This document shows positions 51,498 to 60,913 of a stretch of DNA of 64,000 bases, in pieces (position 1 is the first letter of the stretch; each line of letters opens with the position of its first letter). The notes below the pieces were generated by a model. It saw only the letters and a program-made list of their open reading frames with translations, had not been told where the DNA came from and did no database searches. The position numbers were made by a program, and so were the translations under genes. Source of the DNA: Pseudaquabacterium pictum (GTDB taxonomy: Bacteria > Pseudomonadota > Gammaproteobacteria > Burkholderiales > Burkholderiaceae_C); NCBI RefSeq assembly GCF_005403045.1, contig NZ_BJCL01000008.1:62001-126000 (forward strand). The letters are read 5' to 3'.

Positions 51498-52574
51498 GGT
51501 CTCCAGCCAGCGGCGGATCGGCGTCGACAGGCCCAGTGCCAGCGCATCCGCGCGCGGCACCCAGCGGCCGGGTGGCAGCGCCGCCTCGATGGCCTGGCGT
51601 TGCTCGGCAGTCAGCGCGGTCGGCAGCGGCCAATGGCAGGGCTGCAGGGTCCAGTCCAGGTGGGTCAGCACATGCACCACTGGCGGCAGCAGCCGGCCCT
51701 CGCCCGGCCAGGCGGCCGTCAGCGCCCACAGCGCGGCCTCGGTATCGAACTCCGGCAGGCTCCACAGGCCGGCCCACACGCCGGTCTGCGGGCGCTGCAC
51801 CAGCCACACCCGGTCGCCCCAATCCAGCCACAGCAGCAGGTGGGCGCGCCGGCCCCGCTTGAGCTTGCGCGTCTTCACCGGATAGGCCTCGGGCATGCCC
51901 TGGGCCCGGGCCACGCACAGGCCGGCCAGCGGACAGGCATCGCAGGCCGGCCGGCGCAGGCTGCACAGCGATGCACCCAGGTCCATCAGGCCCTGGGTGT
52001 AGGCCTGGATGGCGCCATCGGTGCCGGTCTGCGGCAACAGCGCCTCGGCCAGCTGCCACAGCGCCTTCTCCTGCCGCGCCTGGGCCAGGTCACCGGCAAA
52101 GCCCAGGGCCCGGCCCAGCACCCGCTTGACGTTGCCATCGAGGATGGCGCAACGTTCACCGAAGCAGAAGGCGGCGATCGCCGCGGCGGTCGATCGGCCA
52201 ATGCCCGGCAGTTCGGCCAGCGCGGCGCTGCTGGGCGGGAAACGGCCGCCGTGGTCGGCCACCACCACCTGGGCACACCGGTGCAGGTTGCGCGCCCGGC
52301 TGTAGTAACCCAGGCCGCTCCACAGGGCCAGCACGTCGTCCTGCGGCGCGACGGCCAGCGCGGCCACGTCGGGAAAGCGGTCGAGGAAGCGCTGGTAGTA
52401 GTCCAGCACCACGCTGACCTGGGTCTGCTGCAGCATGATCTCCGACAGCCACACCCGGTACGGATCGCGGCTGCCCACCCAGGGCAGGCTGTGGCGGCCA
52501 TGCTGGCGCTGCCAGGCGATCAGGGTTGTCGCAATCGGTGGCAGCGGTGCGGCGGCAGGCAGAGGCGGCGTCAT
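51483..52574 (-). CDS. mutY: MutY, A/G-specific adenine glycosylase
   Basis: MutY removes adenine mispaired with 8-oxoguanine. The 363-residue protein has the catalytic Glu in SEIMLQQTQV (near residue 45), the HhH motif ELPGIGRSTAAAI (near 125) and the catalytic Asp in ILDGNVKRVLGR. The 4Fe-4S cluster ligands are spaced C-x6-C-x2-C-x5-C in CSLRRPACDACPLAGLC (near 205). The C-terminal half is the MutT-like 8-oxoG recognition domain. It is the partner of the nearby mutM gene in the GO system, though separated from it by a dynamin-like gene. Confidence 0.97.
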   Translation of the reverse strand: MTPPLPAAAPLPPIATTLIAWQRQHGRHSLPWVGSRDPYRVWLSEIMLQQTQVSVVLDYYQRFLDRFPDVAALAVAPQDDVLALWSGLGYYSRARNLHRCAQVVVADHGGRFPPSSAALAELPGIGRSTAAAIAAFCFGERCAILDGNVKRVLGRALGFAGDLAQARQEKALWQLAEALLPQTGTDGAIQAYTQGLMDLGASLCSLRRPACDACPLAGLCVARAQGMPEAYPVKTRKLKRGRRAHLLLWLDWGDRVWLVQRPQTGVWAGLWSLPEFDTEAALWALTAAWPGEGRLLPPVVHVLTHLDWTLQPCHWPLPTALTAEQRQAIEAALPPGRWVPRADALALGLSTPIRRWLETGPPA

Positions 52575-52604
52575 GCCGCCATCATCGGCGATGCGGCGTG
52601 GCGC

Positions 52605-54620
52605 TCAGGCCGCGGCAGTGGCGGCCGGCTGCACCAGCTGCAGGTGCCCGGGCCGTGGCGGCACGCCGGTGGCAGTGGCCGACGCGGCCGACGCGGCCGA
52701 TGGCGGCATGGTGGCCAGGTGGCGCAGGCGGTCGACATCGGTGGCCAGCTGGCCGGCCAGGCGCTCGCATTGCGTCTCCAGCGATTCCAGCCCGGCGATG
52801 CTGCGCTCCAGGCCGTCCTCGGCCTGGCGGATGCGCGTCAGCGACTCGCGCCGCTGCGCCAGGGCCTGGCGTCGGTCCCGCAGCTGGGTGTCGATCTGGT
52901 GGCTGACCAGCTGCACCCACTGCTCCACATCGTGGCTGATGCCGTCGAACACCACCCGCACGCGGGAATGCAGCAGACGGCAGAACCGGTCGATGAAATC
53001 GGGCTGGGCCAGACGCCAGATCTGGGTGATGCCGACATAGCGGCTGTAGCCCTCGCGCACCCGGTCCAGATCATGCCCGTGGCCATCGATGGCAGGGCGC
53101 ATCGGCACCTCCAGGTTCAGGCCGTACTCGGTGTTCAGCGGCTGCACGCTGGCGCGCAGCATCTGGTCCAGTTCATCCAGGCCCCGTTCGGCCTGGACCA
53201 CCGTGGCCTGCAGCTGGTCGCCCAGGCGGGCAAAGGCCTTGGCCGCGCCCAGCTTGAACAACGTGCCGCGGCTGCCCTCGCGCATCTCGCGCAGCAGGTC
53301 GCGCAAGCGGTCGCTCGACAGGCTGTCCAGCACCGTCTGCTGCTGGCGCAGCAGCACCGCGCGCAGCGCCGACAGCTTGGGCGCGCACAGCTCGAACTCG
53401 GCCGCCTCGCCTTCCAGCCGGCGGCCCATCAGCTGCAGCCGCGCCGCGCTCTTGCCGCGCAGGCTGCGCAGCTCGGCCAGCTGGTCGGCCTGCTGGCGCA
53501 TGCGCTCGGCCAGCCGGGCCTGACCATGCTGCTGCAGCGCCAGCACGCCGTCCTCGACCATGCGGCCGATCACCTGGCTGCGCTGCGGCAGCAGCCCGTT
53601 GAGCAGCGCATCCTCCAGGCGCTGCAGGCCGCTGGCGGCTTCACCGTCGGCGTCGCCGTGCATGCGGGCAGTGAGGGCCTGGCGCGCCGAGATCGGGAAC
53701 ACCCGGCTGCCGTCGATGCCCAGCGTGGCCGCGGCGTCATCGCACTGGCGCTGCACCTGGGCGGCCACGGCGGCGGCATCGAGCAGCGGATCGGCCAGGG
53801 TGTCGATCTTGTTGAGCACCACGAAGCGCTCGCAGCCGCGGTCGCCGAGGTGTTCGCGCCAGACTGCCAGGTCGGTGCGGGTGACACCGGTGTCCGCCGC
53901 CAGCAGGAACACCGCAGCATGGGCCGAGGGCAGCAGCGACAGCGTCAGCTCGGGCTCAGCGCCGATGGCATTCAGGCCGGGGGTGTCCAGCACCACCAGG
54001 CCGCGCTTGAGCAGCGGATGCGGGTAGTTGATCAGCGCATGGCGCCAGGCTGGCACCTCGACCATGTCCTGCGCATCCAGCGGCGGGTTGTCGGCCGGAT
54101 GCTCGTCGGACCAGAAGCCCAGTGCGCGGGCCTCGGCCAGCGTCACCTTCTGCACGCGGGTGACGGCCTGCAGCGCCTCGGCCAGCGCGGCGCCATCGCC
54201 CACCGGCAGCGGCACCTCGTGCCACAGCGCAGGCTGCTCGCGCAGGGCCAACACGGTCTGGCCGCCGGCGCGGGTGGCGATGGGCAGCAGCGCCAGCGCC
54301 GGCGGTTGCTGGGCATCCCAGGCCAGTTCCACCGGGCACATGGTGGTGCGTCCGGGCGTGGCCGGCAGCACGCGGCGGCCGGTGTCGGCGAAGAACAGCG
54401 CGTTGATCAGCTCGGACTTGCCGCGCGAGAACTCGGCCACGAAGGCCACCACCAGCCGATCGGAGGCCAGCCGCTGGCGCACCGCCGCGGCCAGGGCGCG
54501 GCCAGGCGCGTCGAGCAGGCCGTTGGACTCCATGCCCGCGGCCAGCTGCTCGATCGATCGGTCGAGCAGGCGCCGCCAGTGGGCCAGCGAGTCCAGGCGC
54601 GTCAGCAGGGTGGTCGACAT
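52605..54620 (-). CDS. Dynamin-family GTPase (bacterial dynamin-like protein)
   Basis: This protein of about 671 residues has a GTPase domain with G1 EFSRGKSELINAL (near residue 65), G3 VVLDTPGLNAIG (near 206) and G4 VVLNKIDTLAD (near 268). Long helical segments follow (about 340-640), consistent with the stalk of dynamin-like proteins. G1 is FSRGKSE, without the canonical GxxxxGKS glycine at position 1, which is common in this family. The Ala/Pro-rich tail is probably disordered. It lies between mutY and mutM on the same strand, 30 nt from mutY. Membrane remodelling is the family role; here it is unproven. Confidence 0.9.
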   Translation of the reverse strand: MSTTLLTRLDSLAHWRRLLDRSIEQLAAGMESNGLLDAPGRALAAAVRQRLASDRLVVAFVAEFSRGKSELINALFFADTGRRVLPATPGRTTMCPVELAWDAQQPPALALLPIATRAGGQTVLALREQPALWHEVPLPVGDGAALAEALQAVTRVQKVTLAEARALGFWSDEHPADNPPLDAQDMVEVPAWRHALINYPHPLLKRGLVVLDTPGLNAIGAEPELTLSLLPSAHAAVFLLAADTGVTRTDLAVWREHLGDRGCERFVVLNKIDTLADPLLDAAAVAAQVQRQCDDAAATLGIDGSRVFPISARQALTARMHGDADGEAASGLQRLEDALLNGLLPQRSQVIGRMVEDGVLALQQHGQARLAERMRQQADQLAELRSLRGKSAARLQLMGRRLEGEAAEFELCAPKLSALRAVLLRQQQTVLDSLSSDRLRDLLREMREGSRGTLFKLGAAKAFARLGDQLQATVVQAERGLDELDQMLRASVQPLNTEYGLNLEVPMRPAIDGHGHDLDRVREGYSRYVGITQIWRLAQPDFIDRFCRLLHSRVRVVFDGISHDVEQWVQLVSHQIDTQLRDRRQALAQRRESLTRIRQAEDGLERSIAGLESLETQCERLAGQLATDVDRLRHLATMPPSAASAASATATGVPPRPGHLQLVQPAATAAA

Positions 54621-54723
54621 GCGAGGCTGTGGCGTGTGAAGAATCCATCGTAGCGCAGGCCCTGGCCGCACAGCTTGCAGGATGCCGGAGCGGCCTCCGG
54701 CGGCCCGATCCGGCGTGACTTCT

Positions 54724-55569
54724 TCATCGCCGCTGGCAGCCGCCGCAGAAGTAGGTGGAGCGCTGCGCCTGCACGATGCGCCGGATGGTGCCGCCGCAGC
54801 GGGCACAGGTCTGGCCCTCGCGGCCATACACCAGTGCCTCGTCCTGGAAGGCGCCCGCCATGCCGTGTGCATCCTTGAAATCGCGCAACGTCGAGCCGCC
54901 CAGGTCGATGGCGCGCGCCAGTGTCAGCCGCAGGGCGGCCAGCAGGCGCTCGCAGCGCGGGCGGCTCAGGCTGCCGCAGCGGGTGCGCGGGTCGATGCCG
55001 GCACGGTGCAGTGCCTCGCTGACATAGATGTTGCCGGCGCCCACCACCACGTCGCCGGCCAGCAGCGCCGCCTTGATCGGCGTGCGGCGGCCGCGCAGCG
55101 CGGCGTGCAGCTGCAGCGGCGTGAAGGCGGGATCGAACGGTTCGGCGCCCAGGTTGGCCAGCAGCTTGGCCGCCGGGTCGGCCTGCAGTGCGTCGGACCA
55201 GACCACTGCGCCGAAGCGCCGCGGGTCGGTCAGCCGCAGCGTGCCGCGGCTGGTGTGCAGCTCGAAGTGGTCATGCGGGCCGGGTTCGCCCGGTGTGTCG
55301 GCCAGGTTCAGCGAGCCGGACATGCCCAGGTGCAGCAGCAAGCCGGCCCCGGGCGTGGCATCGGCGGCCGGATCGCTGCCGGCCAGCGGCAGCCACAGGT
55401 ACTTGCCCCGCCGCAGCAGGGTGCCGGCCTGGCGGCCGTGCAACTGCTCGGGCGCCACGCCCAGCGGCCAGCGCAGCGGCTTGCCCAGCCGCACCCCCCG
55501 CACCTGGGCGCCCTGCAGCCGGTCGGCCAGGCTGGCGCGTGTGACTTCCACCTCGGGCAGTTCGGGCAT
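54724..55569 (-). CDS. mutM: MutM (Fpg), formamidopyrimidine-DNA glycosylase
   Basis: MutM excises 8-oxoguanine and related lesions. The 281-residue protein starts MPELPEVEV, where Pro2 is the nucleophile and Glu3 catalytic. Lys in [10 protein letters not shown] (near 57) and the H2TH region with [18 protein letters not shown] (near 170) are present. The C-terminal zinc finger CARCGG...YFCGGC completes the enzyme. The ATG at 55569 is fixed by Pro2. It is divergent from the TPR gene and upstream of the dynamin-like gene on the same strand. Confidence 0.98.
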   Translation of the reverse strand: MPELPEVEVTRASLADRLQGAQVRGVRLGKPLRWPLGVAPEQLHGRQAGTLLRRGKYLWLPLAGSDPAADATPGAGLLLHLGMSGSLNLADTPGEPGPHDHFELHTSRGTLRLTDPRRFGAVVWSDALQADPAAKLLANLGAEPFDPAFTPLQLHAALRGRRTPIKAALLAGDVVVGAGNIYVSEALHRAGIDPRTRCGSLSRPRCERLLAALRLTLARAIDLGGSTLRDFKDAHGMAGAFQDEALVYGREGQTCARCGGTIRRIVQAQRSTYFCGGCQRR

Positions 55570-55666
55570 GGCCAGATTATGGTGGCCGGTCTTCAGGGCC
55601 ATCCGCCGGGTGAACCATGCCCGAGCGGTGGCCTCCTAGAATGATCCGCAGCTTCCAGGAGTCCCG

Positions 55667-57562
55667 ATGACCGGCCCCCATGTCCGCACCTGCGGTCCCC
55701 GCCCGCCCCGCCAGCGGCCGGCCAAGCCGGCACTGCATCTGCTGACGGCCGCGCTGATGGCCCTGTCCGGCGGCCACGCGCTGGCCCAGGCCGACACATC
55801 CGCCGCACCGGCCGCGGCCGCGGCCAAGACACCACCACCGCCGCCATCGGCTCTGGATGCGCCACTGTTCTACCAGCTGCTGATCGGCGAGCTGGAACTG
55901 AAGGAAGGCCGGCCCGGCAATGCCTACCAGGTGATCCTGGACGCTGCACGGCGGCAATCCGACGATGACCTGTTCCAGCGCGCCGTCGAGATCGCGCTGC
56001 AGGCCCGCGCCGGTGACCAGGCGCTGGCGGCCACCCAGGCCTGGCGCGAGGCGCGGCCGCAGTCGCTGGCGGCCATGCGCTACCAGGTGCAGATCCTGCT
56101 CGCCCTGAACCGCGGCGAGGCCCTGGCCGAGCCGCTGACCGCCTGGCTGGCCGCCGCGCCGGTGATGGAGCGCCCGGGCCTGATCGCCAGCCTGCCGCGG
56201 GTGCTGGCCCGCCTGCCTGACCAGCAGAAGGCCCTGGCCCTGGCCAGCCGCCTGTTCACCCCCTGGCTGGACCAGCCTGCCACCCGCACGGCCGCCCGCG
56301 TCGCGCTGGGCCGTGCCCACCTGTCGGCCGGCCTGCCGGTGCAGGCCGTGGGTCTGGCCCGTGCCGCCGTGGCCGATGACCCGGCTGCCACCGGCCCTGC
56401 GCTGCTGGCACTGGAGATGGTGCCTGCAACGGCCGGGGCCGAGGCCCTGGTCACCGACTACCTGGCCCGCGACGACGCCGAACCGGCGGTGCGCCTGGCC
56501 TATGTGCGCACCCTGGCCCAGGGCCAGCGCTATGCCGAGGCCACGCGCCAGCTCGAACGCCTGACGCTGCAGCGCCCGGCCCTGCCCGACCCCTGGCTGA
56601 CCCTGGGCGCGCTGCGGCTGGAGCTGAAGCAGCCCAAGGAGGCCGAGACTGCGCTGCTGCGCTTCGTGGAACTGGCCGGCGCCACGCCGCCGGCAGCCGT
56701 GGCTGCCGCCAATGCCGCCGGTGCTGCCACCGGCAGCACCGCCAGCGACACCGAGGACGACGACGAAGCGCCGCCGCCCGCCGCCGATGGCGCACGTGAC
56801 CTGACCCAGGCCTGGCTGCTGCTGGCCCAGGCGGCCGAGCAGCGCGGCGACCTGAAGACCGCCGAGACCTGGCTGGCCAAGGTCGAAAACCCGCAGCGCC
56901 TGCTGGAGGTGCAGGCCCGCCGCGCCGGCCTGATGGCCCGCCAGGGCCAGCTGAAGGAGGCCCGCGCGCTGATCCAGGCCGTGCCCGAGCGCACCGGCGA
57001 CGACGCCCGCGCCAAGCTGGTGGCCGAGGCCCAGCTGCTGCGCGACATCAAGCGCTGGCAGGACGCCGCCACCGTGCTGGCCACGGCCAGCCAGCGCTTT
57101 CCCGACGACACCGACCTGATCTACGAACAGGCCATGGTCGAGGAGAAGCTCGACCGCCTGCCCGAGATGGAGCGCCTGCTGCGCCGGGTGATCGCCCTCA
57201 AGCCCGACCATCCGCATGCCCACAATGCCCTGGGCTATTCGCTGGCCGACCGCGGCCTGCGCCTGCCCGAGGCGCGGGCGCTGATCGTGCGTGCGCTGGA
57301 GCTGTCGCCCGGCGACCCGTTCATCACCGACAGCCTGGGCTGGGTGGAGTTCCGTCTCGGCAACAAGGACGAGGCCCTGCGCCTGCTGCGCCAGGCCTAC
57401 GCGGCCCGGCCCGACACCGAGATCGCCGCCCACCTGGGCGAGGTGCTGTGGGCCCAGGGCCAGCGCGACGAGGCCCGCCGCGTCTGGCAGGAAGCCCGCG
57501 GCCGCGACGCCAGCAACGAGGTGCTGCGCGAGACCCTGGCGCGGCTGAAGGTCGGCCTTTGA
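55667..57562 (+). CDS. Tetratricopeptide-repeat periplasmic protein
   Basis: This 631-residue protein begins with a signal peptide (core about 27-40, cleavage near ALA-QAD). A low-complexity Ala/Pro linker and many TPR-like helical pairs follow. The best are near the C-terminus: HPHAHNALGYSLADRGLRLPEARALIVRALELSPGD. An acidic loop, ASDTEDDDEAPPP, sits near residue 365. Protein-protein scaffolding in the periplasm is the likely role. AGGAG lies 5 nt upstream of the ATG. Its stop overlaps the TTG start of lolB, so the two are translationally coupled. The pairing TPR-lolB-ispE is typical of Burkholderiales. Confidence 0.88.
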   Translation: MTGPHVRTCGPRPPRQRPAKPALHLLTAALMALSGGHALAQADTSAAPAAAAAKTPPPPPSALDAPLFYQLLIGELELKEGRPGNAYQVILDAARRQSDDDLFQRAVEIALQARAGDQALAATQAWREARPQSLAAMRYQVQILLALNRGEALAEPLTAWLAAAPVMERPGLIASLPRVLARLPDQQKALALASRLFTPWLDQPATRTAARVALGRAHLSAGLPVQAVGLARAAVADDPAATGPALLALEMVPATAGAEALVTDYLARDDAEPAVRLAYVRTLAQGQRYAEATRQLERLTLQRPALPDPWLTLGALRLELKQPKEAETALLRFVELAGATPPAAVAAANAAGAATGSTASDTEDDDEAPPPAADGARDLTQAWLLLAQAAEQRGDLKTAETWLAKVENPQRLLEVQARRAGLMARQGQLKEARALIQAVPERTGDDARAKLVAEAQLLRDIKRWQDAATVLATASQRFPDDTDLIYEQAMVEEKLDRLPEMERLLRRVIALKPDHPHAHNALGYSLADRGLRLPEARALIVRALELSPGDPFITDSLGWVEFRLGNKDEALRLLRQAYAARPDTEIAAHLGEVLWAQGQRDEARRVWQEARGRDASNEVLRETLARLKVGL

Positions 57563-58086
57563 CGCTGTCGGGCCTGGGGCGGCTGGCCGCACTCGCGGCA
57601 CTGGCCGGGCTGACCGCCTGCGCCAGCGTGCCGCCACCGGCCACGGGGGTGCTGAGCGGCCGCCTGTCGGTGCGGGTGGACGGCCAGCCAGAGCGCGCCG
57701 TCAGCGCCGGCTTCGACCTCAGCGGCGATGCCGAACGCGGCAGCCTGGTGCTGAGCGGCCCCTTGGGCGCCACCGCCGCACGGGCCGACTGGTCGCCTGG
57801 CAGCGCGGTGCTGCGCAGCGGCGCCAGCGAGACCCGCCATGCCGACCTCGACAGCCTGGGCCAGGCCGCGCTGGGTGAGCCGCTGCCGATGGCCGCGCTG
57901 TTCAGCTGGCTGCGCGGCCGCGCCTGGGCCGGTGCGCCCAGCCAGCCGCGGCCCGACGGCCAGCCCGGCTTCCATCAGCTGGGCTGGCAGATCGACCTGT
58001 CCCGCTGGGCGGACGGCGCGCTGGAGGCGGTGCGCCTGGCGCCGCCGGCCATCACCGTGCGCGCCCGGCTGGAGGTGGCGGGATGA
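57559..58086 (+). CDS. lolB: LolB, outer-membrane lipoprotein insertion factor
   Basis: LolB receives lipoproteins from LolA and inserts them into the outer membrane. The precursor of about 175 residues has the lipobox GLTACAS (Cys near residue 21). Segments GVLSGRLSVRVDG and FSWLRGRAWAG and the beta-sheet pattern fit LolB. The start is TTG at 57559, sharing bases with the TPR gene stop (TTGA). The next gene, ispE, overlaps by 4 nt. Sequence similarity in the family is modest, so context carries weight. Confidence 0.9.
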   Translation: MTLSGLGRLAALAALAGLTACASVPPPATGVLSGRLSVRVDGQPERAVSAGFDLSGDAERGSLVLSGPLGATAARADWSPGSAVLRSGASETRHADLDSLGQAALGEPLPMAALFSWLRGRAWAGAPSQPRPDGQPGFHQLGWQIDLSRWADGALEAVRLAPPAITVRARLEVAG

Positions 58087-58970
58087 GCCTGACCACGCTG
58101 TACGACGTGCCGGCCCCGGCCAAGCTGAACCTGTTCCTGCATGTGGTGGGCCGGCGTGCCGACGGCTACCACCTGCTGCAATCGGTCTTCGTGCTGATCG
58201 ACTGGTGCGACACGCTGCACTTCGAGTGCCGCAGCGACGGCCGGCTGCAGCGCCATGACCTGGGGCCGGCCTTGCCCGACGACGACCTGAGCCTGCGCGC
58301 CGCCCGCGCGCTGCAGCAGGCCAGCGGCACCACGCTGGGCGCCGACCTGTCGGTGCTGAAGCAGGTGCCCTGGGGCGCCGGCCTGGGCGGCGGCAGCTCC
58401 GACGCCGCCAGCACCCTGCTGGCGTTGAACCGGCTCTGGGGCCTGCATTGGCCGCGCGAGCGGCTGCTGGCCATCGCGCTCACGCTGGGCGCCGATGTGC
58501 CGTTCTTCGTCGGCGGCCGCAATGCCTTCGTCGGCGGCATCGGCGAGCAGTTGCATCCGCTGCCCGACGGCGCCCTGCCGCCGCAGGCGCTGGCGGTGGT
58601 CAAGCCGGCCCCGCCGATCGCCACCGCGGCGATTTTTGGCAGCCCGCTCTTGGTTCGCGACACCGAACCTGTTATAGTCATGAGCTTTCTCGCAGACGCC
58701 CAGCTCGCAGTGATGCTCGGATCAGGATACGGCCGCAATGATTTGCAGCCCCCGGCCGAAGCCAGCTGCCCCGAGGTGACGCAAGTCGCCCGGTGGTTGG
58801 AAGCCCGCTTCGGCAACAGCCGGATGTCGGGCTCCGGCAGTGCCGTGTTTGCGAGGGCAGGCGCAGTCGCTTCACCCATGGCGACAAACTGGCCGGATCT
58901 TCCGGCCGGGTGGGTGGGGCGGATGTGCCGCAGTCTGGACCAGCATCCCCTGGTGGATTGGTCCAGCTGA
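58083..58970 (+). CDS. ispE: IspE, 4-diphosphocytidyl-2-C-methyl-D-erythritol kinase
   Basis: IspE is a GHMP kinase of the MEP isoprenoid pathway. The 295-residue protein has [21 protein letters not shown] at the N-terminus and the ATP loop [16 protein letters not shown] near residue 100. [20 protein letters not shown] is near 137, and the C-terminal [10 protein letters not shown] motif near 247. Residues about 190-225 are encoded by less GC-rich DNA that also contains a sigma70 promoter; the protein is slightly divergent there. The start overlaps the lolB stop. tRNA-Gln follows 37 nt downstream. Confidence 0.96.
   Translation: MSLTTLYDVPAPAKLNLFLHVVGRRADGYHLLQSVFVLIDWCDTLHFECRSDGRLQRHDLGPALPDDDLSLRAARALQQASGTTLGADLSVLKQVPWGAGLGGGSSDAASTLLALNRLWGLHWPRERLLAIALTLGADVPFFVGGRNAFVGGIGEQLHPLPDGALPPQALAVVKPAPPIATAAIFGSPLLVRDTEPVIVMSFLADAQLAVMLGSGYGRNDLQPPAEASCPEVTQVARWLEARFGNSRMSGSGSAVFARAGAVASPMATNWPDLPAGWVGRMCRSLDQHPLVDWSS
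58650..58678 (+). promoter_or_regulatory. Sigma70 promoter inside ispE, driving tRNA-Gln and prs
   Basis: TTGGTT (58650-58655) and TATAGT (58673-58678) are separated by exactly 17 bp, with an AT-rich -10 region unlike the surrounding coding DNA. The predicted start is near 58685, about 320 nt before the tRNA-Gln gene. It is the best promoter match I saw in the window. Confidence 0.65.
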
Positions 58971-59006
58971 CGAGTTCAGGGGCACGGCGCAAGCCGGGTC
59001 CTGTGT

Positions 59007-59083
59007 AGGGGAGTCGCCAAGTTGGTCAAGGCATCGGATTTTGATTCCGACATGCGAGGGTTCGAGTCCTTCCTCCCCTGCCA
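59007..59083 (+). tRNA. tRNA-Gln (anticodon UUG)
   Basis: This 77-nt cloverleaf has an encoded CCA. The acceptor stem is AGGGGAG/CTCCCCT, the anticodon loop has TTG within ATTTTGAT, and the T-loop is GTTCGAGTC. It lies between ispE and prs, the usual Burkholderiales position. Confidence 0.93.
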
Positions 59084-59139
59084 AACCTCTTCCAAGATCC
59101 CACCACCCTAGCGGTTTCAGGCCTGACGGAGAACGTACC

Positions 59140-60102
59140 GTGCTGTTCAACACCGTGCTGTTCACCGGCAACGCGAATCCCGCCCTGGCGCAAGAGATGG
59201 CCAAGAGCCTGGGGGTGGAACTGGGCAAGGCCACGGTGGGCCGGTTCTCCGACGGTGAAGTGACGGTCGAATTGCACCAGAACGTGCGCGCCCGCGACGT
59301 GTTCGTGGTGCAGAGCACCTGCGCACCGACCAACGAGAACCTGATGGAACTGCTGATCATGGTCGATGCGTTGAAGCGCGCCAGCGCCCGCCGCATCACC
59401 GCCGTGATCCCGTATTTCGGCTATGCCCGGCAGGACCGCCGGCCACGGTCGATGCGCGTGCCGATCTCGGCCAAGGTGGTGGCCAACCTGCTGGAGACGG
59501 TGGGCGTCGAGCGCGTGCTGACGATGGACCTGCACGCCGACCAGATCCAGGGCTTCTTCGACATCCCGGTCGACAACATCTACGCCAGCCCGGTGCTGCT
59601 GTCCGACCTGAAGAGCAAGGCCTACCCCGACCTGGTGGTGGTGTCGCCCGACGTCGGCGGCGTGGTGCGGGCCCGGGCGCTGGCCAAGCAGCTGGGCAGC
59701 GACCTCGCCATCATCGACAAGCGCCGCCCGCGCGCCAACGTGTCGGAAGTGATGCACGTGATCGGCGAGATCGAAGGCCGCAACTGCGTGATCATGGACG
59801 ACATGATCGACACCGCCGGCACGCTGGTCAAAGCCGCCGAGGTGCTGAAGGAGCGTGGCGCCAAGCGCGTCTTCGCCTACTGCACCCACCCCATCCTGTC
59901 GGGCCCGGCGGTCGACCGCATCGCCGGCAGCCAGCTCGATGAAGTGGTGATCACCAACACCATTCCGCTGTCGGATGCGGCCAAGGCCTGCAAGAAGATC
60001 CGCCAGCTGTCGGTGGCCTTCCTGTTTGCCGAGACCATCCGCCGCATCTCCGACGGCGAATCGGTCACGTCGCTTTTCGCCGAGCAGAACGCCAACTTCT
60101 GA
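59140..60102 (+). CDS. prs: Ribose-phosphate pyrophosphokinase (PRPP synthetase)
   Basis: Prs makes PRPP from ribose-5-phosphate and ATP for nucleotide, His and Trp synthesis. The 320-residue protein shows [54 protein letters not shown] and the PRPP loop [13 protein letters not shown], all standard. The start is GTG at 59140 with GGAG 8 nt upstream; a second GTG five codons later would also fit. It is likely co-transcribed with the preceding tRNA and followed by rplY after 79 nt. Confidence 0.97.
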   Translation: MLFNTVLFTGNANPALAQEMAKSLGVELGKATVGRFSDGEVTVELHQNVRARDVFVVQSTCAPTNENLMELLIMVDALKRASARRITAVIPYFGYARQDRRPRSMRVPISAKVVANLLETVGVERVLTMDLHADQIQGFFDIPVDNIYASPVLLSDLKSKAYPDLVVVSPDVGGVVRARALAKQLGSDLAIIDKRRPRANVSEVMHVIGEIEGRNCVIMDDMIDTAGTLVKAAEVLKERGAKRVFAYCTHPILSGPAVDRIAGSQLDEVVITNTIPLSDAAKACKKIRQLSVAFLFAETIRRISDGESVTSLFAEQNANF

Positions 60103-60181
60103 TCGGTCGTACCCGGTGCCGGCATCCTGCCGGCGCCTTCACCCCGGTGGCCTGGTCGCGGGCCCCACACATGGAGCAACC

Positions 60182-60817
60182 ATGAAATTCACCGCTTTCG
60201 AGCGCAATCTGCAGGGGACCGGAGCGAGCCGCCGCCTGCGCATGGGCGGCAAGGTGCCCGGCATCGTCTTCGGCGCCGGCACTCCCGCCATGATCGAACT
60301 CGACCACAACGCGCTGTACTTCGCGCTGAAGAAGGAAGCCTTCCACAGCTCCATCCTCGAGATGGACCTGGCCGGCACCACCCAGAAGGTGCTGCTGCGT
60401 GACTTCCAGATGCACCCCTGGAAGCAGCAGGTGCTGCACGTGGACTTCCAGCGTGTGGACGAGACCACCAAGCTGCGCAAGAAGGTGCCGCTGCACTTCT
60501 CTGGCGAAGAGCTGTCGGTGGCCGTCAAGACCGACAAGTGCCTGGTCAACCACGTCGCCACGGAAGTCGAGATCGAGTGCCTGGCCACCCAGCTGCCCGA
60601 GTTCATCGCTGTCGAGCTGAGCGGCCTGGTCAAGGGCCAGTCGCTGCATGTGTCCGACCTGAAGCTGCCCGAGGGCATCAAGGTCGTGAAGCACGGCAAG
60701 GTGAACCCGGTGATCGTCTCGGCCACCGCGCCGAAGATCGAGGAAGAAGTGGCACCGGTCGTCGCCGCCGTGCCGGCCAAGAAGGCCGCCGCCAAGAAGG
60801 CCGCCCCCAAGAAGTGA
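60182..60817 (+). CDS. rplY: Ribosomal protein L25/TL5 (CTC family, long form)
   Basis: L25 binds 5S rRNA. The 211-residue CTC form has the N-terminal L25 domain ([18 protein letters not shown], then VPGIVFGAG and [18 protein letters not shown]). A second TL5-type beta domain follows (about 95-185) with a Lys/Ala-rich tail. GGAG lies 6 nt before the ATG. It follows prs, a conserved pairing. A terminator-like hairpin is found 40 nt past the stop. Confidence 0.97.
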   Translation: MKFTAFERNLQGTGASRRLRMGGKVPGIVFGAGTPAMIELDHNALYFALKKEAFHSSILEMDLAGTTQKVLLRDFQMHPWKQQVLHVDFQRVDETTKLRKKVPLHFSGEELSVAVKTDKCLVNHVATEVEIECLATQLPEFIAVELSGLVKGQSLHVSDLKLPEGIKVVKHGKVNPVIVSATAPKIEEEVAPVVAAVPAKKAAAKKAAPKK

Positions 60818-60856
60818 TGCCGCGGCGGCTGCGCCAGCCGCCCGTCTCCCCCTTCC

Positions 60857-60878
60857 AGGCCCCTCCTCGGAGGGGCCT
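60857..60878 (+). terminator. Terminator-like hairpin after rplY
   Basis: A 10-bp stem (AGGCCCCTCC with GGAGGGGCCT) has a 2-nt apex, or a 4-nt loop in practice. It is followed by TTGTCATT rather than a pure T-run. It separates rplY from the argP-like gene. Confidence 0.6.
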
Positions 60879-60913
60879 TGTCATTGGGGCGCGCCGTTTA
60901 CAGTGTCCCCACG

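Noticed and set aside
51600-54653. A 1017-codon plus-strand frame opposite mutY and the dynamin-like gene.
   Set aside because: Shadow of real minus-strand genes; His/Gln/Arg-rich composition, no ribosome site and no domain.
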